A stretch of DNA of 64,000 nt from Desulfobulbaceae bacterium (GTDB taxonomy: Bacteria > Desulfobacterota > Desulfobulbia > Desulfobulbales > Desulfocapsaceae). The stretch is taken from assembly GCA_019163335.1 (NCBI GenBank), contig JAFLKM010000027.1, positions 19,161 through 83,160 of the forward strand, written 5' to 3'. This document shows, in pieces, positions 59,481-64,000 of this stretch; the first letter of the stretch is position 1, and the number at the start of each line of letters is the position of its first letter. The notes beneath the pieces are model-generated. The model ran no database searches. It worked only from the letters and a program-made list of their open reading frames with translations, and was not told the DNA's origin. The position numbers and the translations under genes are program-made.

Positions 59481-60932
59481 TCACCTTGGAAGGGTGTCTT
59501 TTTTTGTTTGATCAAGCAATGTTTTCCTCTGGTTATTGATCCACTGTAAGCCCAGGGCTGTCAAAGGCCCCAGCCAAATCAGCGCAGTAACGCCATCGTT
59601 TTCCTGCCATTGACTAAGCAGGGAATACGAAATCATGACCTGATAACTGAGAAACAGGCTCCAGCTCAGAACCAGTCCGCAGGGGCAGGCGGCAAAGGCC
59701 AGGAGCAGGACGAGAGAGAGGCCGTACCAGGGATGGAGGGTGGGGGTGAGAAAAAGGAACAGCAAGGATAATGCGTAAAATGTCTTGAGGATTGCAAGGG
59801 GTCTGGTCTGCTTGGGACAGGTTTTGAGAGAATGATATAACCGGAAGTAAAGCCTGCCGGCGCAGACAAGAAAGAGAATGCCAACGCAAAGTCTGGCGAT
59901 CAGGGAAGAGCCCAGGAGGGAACGTACACTTCTGAAGAAAAACGAGCTGAATTCCCAGGTCGCGCCATAGGTGTGCAGGGTTTGCAGGCCATTGCTGATT
60001 TCCGGATAAAATGGGACTATCAGGGCAATGGAGATCAGAAGAAAGCTGGTAGTAAAGGTGATGGTGCCAGACCTTTTTTGTTGTGTTGACAGTAGAAGGA
60101 TTCCGGGCAGAAAAACCGCCGGAAAAAGTTTGACAAGAACGCTGCAGCTGGTGAACAGCCCGGCGGCCCAGTAAGAATTCTTTCGCCTTGCTGCTTTTGC
60201 CGGGGCGTGGTTTTTTGTAAGAGAGAGAAGGGTGGCCAGCAGAAAGAAAAGGCCCACTCCCTCAACGTGGCCTGAACCGGCAATCTCAAGGACCGGCATT
60301 GGGTGCCAGGCATACAGGACGCTTTTCCAGAGTGGAATCCGCAAGCGGCCGAGCAGGCGGCAGAGCAGATAACAGCAGCCCAGATCCACCATGGTCAAGG
60401 CCATCTTGAAGCCGGTGATTGTGCCGCCAAGGAGGGAGGCAAGGGCGAAAAAGAGCTCTGCCGCCGGGCCGTAGATGGTCACGAGGTGCGGATGGTTGAT
60501 GGCGTTTTTGATTGTTGCAAGGGAGTCTGTGACAGCCGGTATCTCTGCCGGTGCCAGGGCATAAGGGTTTTCGCCGGAGAGGAGTTGCAGGCCATCCCAG
60601 AGATAGCGGTAGATGTCGTCCGAGAGTTCGGGGGGCCGCATCAGAAAAGGGATACGGATCAGCAGGGCCACGGTCAGGATCAGCCATATCGGCCACTCCG
60701 GCGTTTGCTTTTCGCCCCGGTAGAGGAGAAAGGCAAGCAGGATGACAATCATGCCGGTGAGTCCCGTGAGCTCCGCCACTGCCAGGCGCAGGTCGGTCAG
60801 CGTGGCCAGGATGATGTAGAAGACCATCAGGAGGGCGGGCCCGGCCCCGGTGATTGTTCTGTTCCAGTCAAACCAGGCGAAATTTGGTCGAGTCAGCTTC
60901 ATTGGTTGAATATCGGAAAAAGTGGCCGGCAA
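59481..60932 (-). CDS. GT-C type polyprenol-phosphate-sugar glycosyltransferase
   Basis: This is an integral membrane protein, 483 residues, with about ten to twelve hydrophobic segments. Residues ~110-130 hold PELSDDIYRYLWDGLQL with the acidic pair typical of GT-C glycosyltransferases that use polyprenyl-phosphate sugars, and HPHLVTIYGP follows. An in-frame ATG ten codons inside (MKLTRPNF) is an alternative start. It could use the product of a GT2 enzyme such as the one next to it, but 268 bases separate the two, so it may be an independent unit. Precise sugar and acceptor are unknown. Confidence 0.75.
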   Translation of the reverse strand: MPATFSDIQPMKLTRPNFAWFDWNRTITGAGPALLMVFYIILATLTDLRLAVAELTGLTGMIVILLAFLLYRGEKQTPEWPIWLILTVALLIRIPFLMRPPELSDDIYRYLWDGLQLLSGENPYALAPAEIPAVTDSLATIKNAINHPHLVTIYGPAAELFFALASLLGGTITGFKMALTMVDLGCCYLLCRLLGRLRIPLWKSVLYAWHPMPVLEIAGSGHVEGVGLFFLLATLLSLTKNHAPAKAARRKNSYWAAGLFTSCSVLVKLFPAVFLPGILLLSTQQKRSGTITFTTSFLLISIALIVPFYPEISNGLQTLHTYGATWEFSSFFFRSVRSLLGSSLIARLCVGILFLVCAGRLYFRLYHSLKTCPKQTRPLAILKTFYALSLLFLFLTPTLHPWYGLSLVLLLAFAACPCGLVLSWSLFLSYQVMISYSLLSQWQENDGVTALIWLGPLTALGLQWINNQRKTLLDQTKKDTLPR

Positions 60933-61026
60933 GAGTAGTGCATCTGTGATGCAAGGGATTGGCGCATGGAGAGGAGTAACTCTTCGGGAAAATCTCTGAA
61001 AAGCTTTAATCCTTACAAGGAATCAG

Positions 61027-61830
61027 GTGAATATGCTGAATCGGTGCCAATTTATCAAGACATATAAAATTCTCAGTCCATTTTTTGTGATTGTCATTCT
61101 TTGGAAGTGTCTTTCCTGGCTGCTGTTGCTTCTCAAGGGGGTTATCTTTCCGGCGCCGGAGGATGTGGTCCTGGAGTTTGTCAGGTATTTGCAGGGAACG
61201 CCGATTTTTGGCCACAGCCTGGCCGCTCAGATCTGGGCCACGATCCAGCGATGGCTGCTCGGCTATCTGCTTGGTTCACTGACAGGTCTTGTCGTCGGAC
61301 TCCTGTGTGCCATCTCGGAGTGGCTGGCGATGGCCTTGTATCCGGTTGTCCTGATGCTGCAGATGGTGCCCGGCCTGGCGTGGATTCCGGTGGCAATTCT
61401 GGTGGTGGGAATAGGCCCTGAAACCAGCATCTTTATGATTGCCCTAGCCACCCTTCCACCGGTGACTATCGGGCTTATGGAAGGTATACGGGGTGTGCCT
61501 CCGGAGTATATTTATGTCTCCCGAATGTCCGGTGATACTGCCTTCCGGCGGTTCTTCATGACCCAGCTCCCTTCTGCCCTTCCCTCATTTATAACCGGCA
61601 TGCGCCTTGCTCTGGCCAACAGCTGGCGGGTGGTGGTGGCGGCTGAGATGGTCGTGGGGACAGGGGTGGGGCTTGGCTATGTGATTCTCCAGTCACGATG
61701 GGACATGAATTATGAGGCGGCCTTTGTCTGTATCGGGGTGATTGTTTTCTTAGGCATTGTGATCGAGCGATGGGGATTTGGCCGTCTCGAAAAATATACC
61801 GTTAAGCGTTGGGGAATGTTGAATGAATAA
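61027..61830 (+). CDS. ABC transporter permease, NitT/TauT/SsuC family
   Basis: This is the inner-membrane permease of an importer. It has 267 residues, about six membrane segments, and the coupling (EAA) loop around RRFFMTQLPSALPSFITGMR. The family moves nitrate, taurine, alkanesulfonates, bicarbonate or thiamine precursors. The start is GTG at 61027 (AAGGA five bases upstream) or the ATG at 61033. It overlaps the ATPase gene by eight bases. Confidence 0.9.
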   Translation: MNMLNRCQFIKTYKILSPFFVIVILWKCLSWLLLLLKGVIFPAPEDVVLEFVRYLQGTPIFGHSLAAQIWATIQRWLLGYLLGSLTGLVVGLLCAISEWLAMALYPVVLMLQMVPGLAWIPVAILVVGIGPETSIFMIALATLPPVTIGLMEGIRGVPPEYIYVSRMSGDTAFRRFFMTQLPSALPSFITGMRLALANSWRVVVAAEMVVGTGVGLGYVILQSRWDMNYEAAFVCIGVIVFLGIVIERWGFGRLEKYTVKRWGMLNE

Positions 61831-62587
61831 GGGAGAAGTCCTGCTGGAGCGTGTCACCCTTTCCTGGAAAGGTGGTGATGATGGACGGCTGCCCGTCCTC
61901 GACGATCTCACTCTCCATATCCAGCCCCGGGAATTTGTCTGCATCCTTGGCCCCAGCGGTTGCGGAAAAACCACCCTGCTCCATCTCATTGCCGGGTTTC
62001 AAAGGCCCTCATCCGGCCGGATAGTGGTCTCCGGCAAAGAGGTTTCAGGCCCGGGGCCAGAACGGGCAATGGTCTTCCAGCACAGCGCCCTTTTTCCATG
62101 GTTTACCGTGGCGGGCAATATCGGGTATGGCCTGAAACAGGGTGATCGAGGAAGAATCAAGGCACTTTTGCAGCTTGTGGGGCTTGAAGAGTTTGCCGGT
62201 GCCTATCCCCATCAACTCTCGGGGGGCATGCGGCAAAAGGTGTCGCTGGCCAGGGCTTTGGCCCTGGAACCTGATGTTCTGCTTATGGACGAACCTTTTG
62301 CCGCCATCGACACCTTCAACCGGGAAAGACTTCAGGACGAGCTCCTGCGGATCAGGGCGGCCATGGGCTGTACCATTGTCTTTGTGACCCATAATATCCA
62401 AGAGGCGGTCTATCTCTCGGATAGAACCATCGTGCTCTCAAAGCGTCCTGCCAAGATAACCCTGGAACAGAAGGTGGATCTTCCCTTCCCCAGAAGACGG
62501 ACCGATCAGGCATTATGGCAAATTTCGCAGAAACTCTATTCCCGTTGTGGATGCTGTACCGAGAATGCCGGCAATGCTCCACAATAA
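61823..62587 (+). CDS. ABC transporter ATP-binding protein, NitT/TauT/SsuB family
   Basis: This is a 254-residue ATPase with Walker A GPSGCGKTT (residues ~44-52), signature LSGGMRQKVS, Walker B VLLMDEPFAAID and the switch His in FVTHN. The closest class is SsuB/TauB/NrtD. The C-terminal tail has a CGCC motif (SRCGCCTENAG) not usual for the family; its meaning is unknown. Same operon as the permease and binding protein. Confidence 0.93.
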   Translation: MNKGEVLLERVTLSWKGGDDGRLPVLDDLTLHIQPREFVCILGPSGCGKTTLLHLIAGFQRPSSGRIVVSGKEVSGPGPERAMVFQHSALFPWFTVAGNIGYGLKQGDRGRIKALLQLVGLEEFAGAYPHQLSGGMRQKVSLARALALEPDVLLMDEPFAAIDTFNRERLQDELLRIRAAMGCTIVFVTHNIQEAVYLSDRTIVLSKRPAKITLEQKVDLPFPRRRTDQALWQISQKLYSRCGCCTENAGNAPQ

Positions 62588-62624
62588 AAGATAAAACGAT
62601 AAAAAAGATACAAGAGAGGAAAAA

Positions 62625-63572
62625 ATGAAGAAGTCCGTTGCGGCCTTGTTTTTTGTGATCTGCTTGACCCTGATTCTGCCCGTACAGGGACGATGCAAGG
62701 AAGATGGTGCCATCGTCAGAATTTGTTATCCCAACAAGGCCCAGTATGCCCCATTTATCCTCGCCAAAGAAACAAATGCCTGGGAGAAAAGTGGGCTGGT
62801 AGTCAAGAATATTGTGATTGCCGGTGGTGGAATCGAGGTGGCGGAGGCGCTGGTGGCGGGCGAGGCGGATGTGGCGGCCATGGGAGATGCCCCGGCACTC
62901 ATCGCCGTAAGTCGGAACGGGAATCTTAAAATCCTGACCAGTTATATGACCAGTGAAAATATGCATCGGCTCATTGTTTCACAATCCAGCAATATTGCCA
63001 AGCCTTCTGATCTTGCTGGGAAAAAGATTGCCGTGCATGTGGGCACAAGCACCTATGGAGCCCTGCTGCTCTATCTGAAGAAACACGGCATTGATAAAAA
63101 AGAGGTGACGTTTGTCACCATCCCCCCGCAATTTTTTCCGGAGGCAATGCAGAAGGGGGAAGTGGATGCCGTTGCCGGTTCCGAGCCCTGGCCGCAAAAT
63201 GTTCTGGATAAAAATCCAACAGCCCGGCAGCTGACAACTCTGGGCGGCCTTGGCAATACCTATCCCCACCTTATTCTGGGAAGGGCCGATTTTTTGCAAG
63301 CCTCTCAGGAAAAGAGCAAGGCTATATTGCGGGTGATTGCAGACATGGAGAGTATGCTCAGGGACAGACCGGAAGAGGCCGCCAGGCTCATTGCCCAGGC
63401 CACCGGACGACCCTGGCAAAAGGAGCTGGCGGCACTCTCTGAGCTGCAATGGAGTTCAGGGGTTGATGAGACGATCAGGCAAAGTTTGCTGCAGACAGCC
63501 GGGTTTTTAATTGCCGAGGGCAAATTAAAGAAGATGCCTGATCTGAAAGCGGCAATTCAGGAACAGGAATGA
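62625..63572 (+). CDS. ABC transporter substrate-binding protein, NMT1/SsuA-like
   Basis: This is the periplasmic binding component, 315 residues, with a signal peptide (~1-24, ending QGRCKE; the Cys may or may not be lipidated). The fold is like NMT1/SsuA/TauA: RICYPNKAQYAPFILAKE at the start, EALVAGEADVAAMGDAPALI in the middle, GEVDAVAGSEPWP near 187. The substrate cannot be named from sequence; a sulfonate, nitrate-like anion or pyrimidine is possible. Confidence 0.9.
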   Translation: MKKSVAALFFVICLTLILPVQGRCKEDGAIVRICYPNKAQYAPFILAKETNAWEKSGLVVKNIVIAGGGIEVAEALVAGEADVAAMGDAPALIAVSRNGNLKILTSYMTSENMHRLIVSQSSNIAKPSDLAGKKIAVHVGTSTYGALLLYLKKHGIDKKEVTFVTIPPQFFPEAMQKGEVDAVAGSEPWPQNVLDKNPTARQLTTLGGLGNTYPHLILGRADFLQASQEKSKAILRVIADMESMLRDRPEEAARLIAQATGRPWQKELAALSELQWSSGVDETIRQSLLQTAGFLIAEGKLKKMPDLKAAIQEQE

Positions 63573-63599
63573 GATTCTTCACAGGAGCTGAATAATGAA

Positions 63600-64000
63600 T
63601 TATTTCCCGTGTTCCTTCGCGGCATTTTCCCAAGCCTCATCAAGGCGCATCTCAACATAGCGAATCAACTCTTCATTCCATTCTTCAATGTCAAAGCAGA
63701 TGGCATCCTCGCCGAGCAGGCCGCCGGGCACGAAATCCCCTTTTTGCTCTGGATTGCTTATCATTTCACCGTAAAAGCAGACGGAAAGCCAGCGGGGAGT
63801 ATCTTCAATTACGTCCACCATGACAAAAAGTTCTTTTTTCTTCTGTGCCGTATGGCTGGCCCTGAGGGAATAGGTAACGCCAGGGCGTGGAATAAAGGTA
63901 AGGCTCACGCCCTCTTTGTCGGAAAGATATTTTCGGAAATGTAAGAAAATTTCTTTATTTCTTTCTGCTGTTTCAGCCCAGTTGTCAATAAATGTGTTCA
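63600..64000 (-). CDS. Hypothetical protein (5' end outside window)
   Basis: The frame stays open from its stop at 63600 to the right window edge, so the methionine-like GTG at 63908 is probably internal and at least 30 more residues lie upstream. It has acidic C-terminal helices (EEWNEELIRYVEMRLDEAWE) and a beta-rich middle (TYSLRASHTAQKKKELFVMV), and no membrane segment. I do not recognise the family. It converges on the binding-protein gene with only 27 bases between them. Confidence 0.6.
   Translation of the reverse strand, partial: NTFIDNWAETAERNKEIFLHFRKYLSDKEGVSLTFIPRPGVTYSLRASHTAQKKKELFVMVDVIEDTPRWLSVCFYGEMISNPEQKGDFVPGGLLGEDAICFDIEEWNEELIRYVEMRLDEAWENAAKEHGK

Overview
The window is a core chromosomal segment of an anaerobic sulfate-reducing (or sulfur-disproportionating) member of the Desulfobacterota, most likely close to the Desulfobulbales. 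The lineage call rests on the 3' end of qmoB plus qmoC (the Qmo complex that feeds electrons to APS reductase) directly upstream of the translation gene cluster, and on the general character of the proteins. It is an inference; the 16S gene is not in the window.

Layout. (1) 1-2939: qmoB (cut by the window edge) and qmoC. (2) 3071-8687: a promoter, four tRNA genes (Thr-TGT, Tyr-GTA, Gly-TCC, Thr-GGT), tuf, rpmG, tRNA-Trp, secE, nusG, rplK, rplA, an L10-type leader, rplJ and rplL. The tRNA order matches the E. coli thrU-tyrU-glyT-thrT-tufB unit. (3) 9069-17286: rpoB and rpoC. (4) 17318-37092: an almost unbroken str-S10-spc-alpha superoperon, from rpsL through rplQ, with a second tuf, secY, map, infA and rpoA. 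(5) 37239-51694: a YkgJ-type cysteine-cluster protein, then rpsB, tsf, pyrH, frr, uppS, cdsA, dxr, rseP, tsaB, ispG, proS and a RelA/SpoT homologue. This is translation plus isoprenoid and envelope precursor supply, ending in the stringent response. (6) 51703-53252: a zinc-ribbon/Smr protein, an exported FKBP and a 41-residue Cys/Lys-rich peptide. (7) 53584-60932, minus strand: an accessory region with a universal stress protein, a broken TVP38 gene, a CGGC-domain protein, and an operon of glycosyltransferase 2, double rhodanese and a fused Fe-S/TVP38 membrane protein, preceded by a GT-C type glycosyltransferase. (8) 61027-63572: an ABC importer of the NitT/TauT/SsuA class, followed by a partial hypothetical gene at the right edge.

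The first ~40 kb is AT-rich, and several ribosomal genes start with TTG behind strong Shine-Dalgarno sites. From about uppS/dxr onward the sequence is clearly more GC-rich. The least ordinary part is 54.1-59.2 kb. There, a ~740 bp block carrying the tail of the Fe-S/TVP38 fusion has been duplicated and has decayed on one side of the CGGC gene. Related palindromic motifs (GGGG-CAGAAT-AATTT type) lie at the ends of the decayed copy, and a similar palindrome sits upstream of ispG. Other points of note are hairpins placed inside normally co-transcribed pairs (qmoB/qmoC, secE/nusG), two tuf genes identical except for four silent changes at the 3' end, and a RelA homologue whose hydrolase HD motif is lost.
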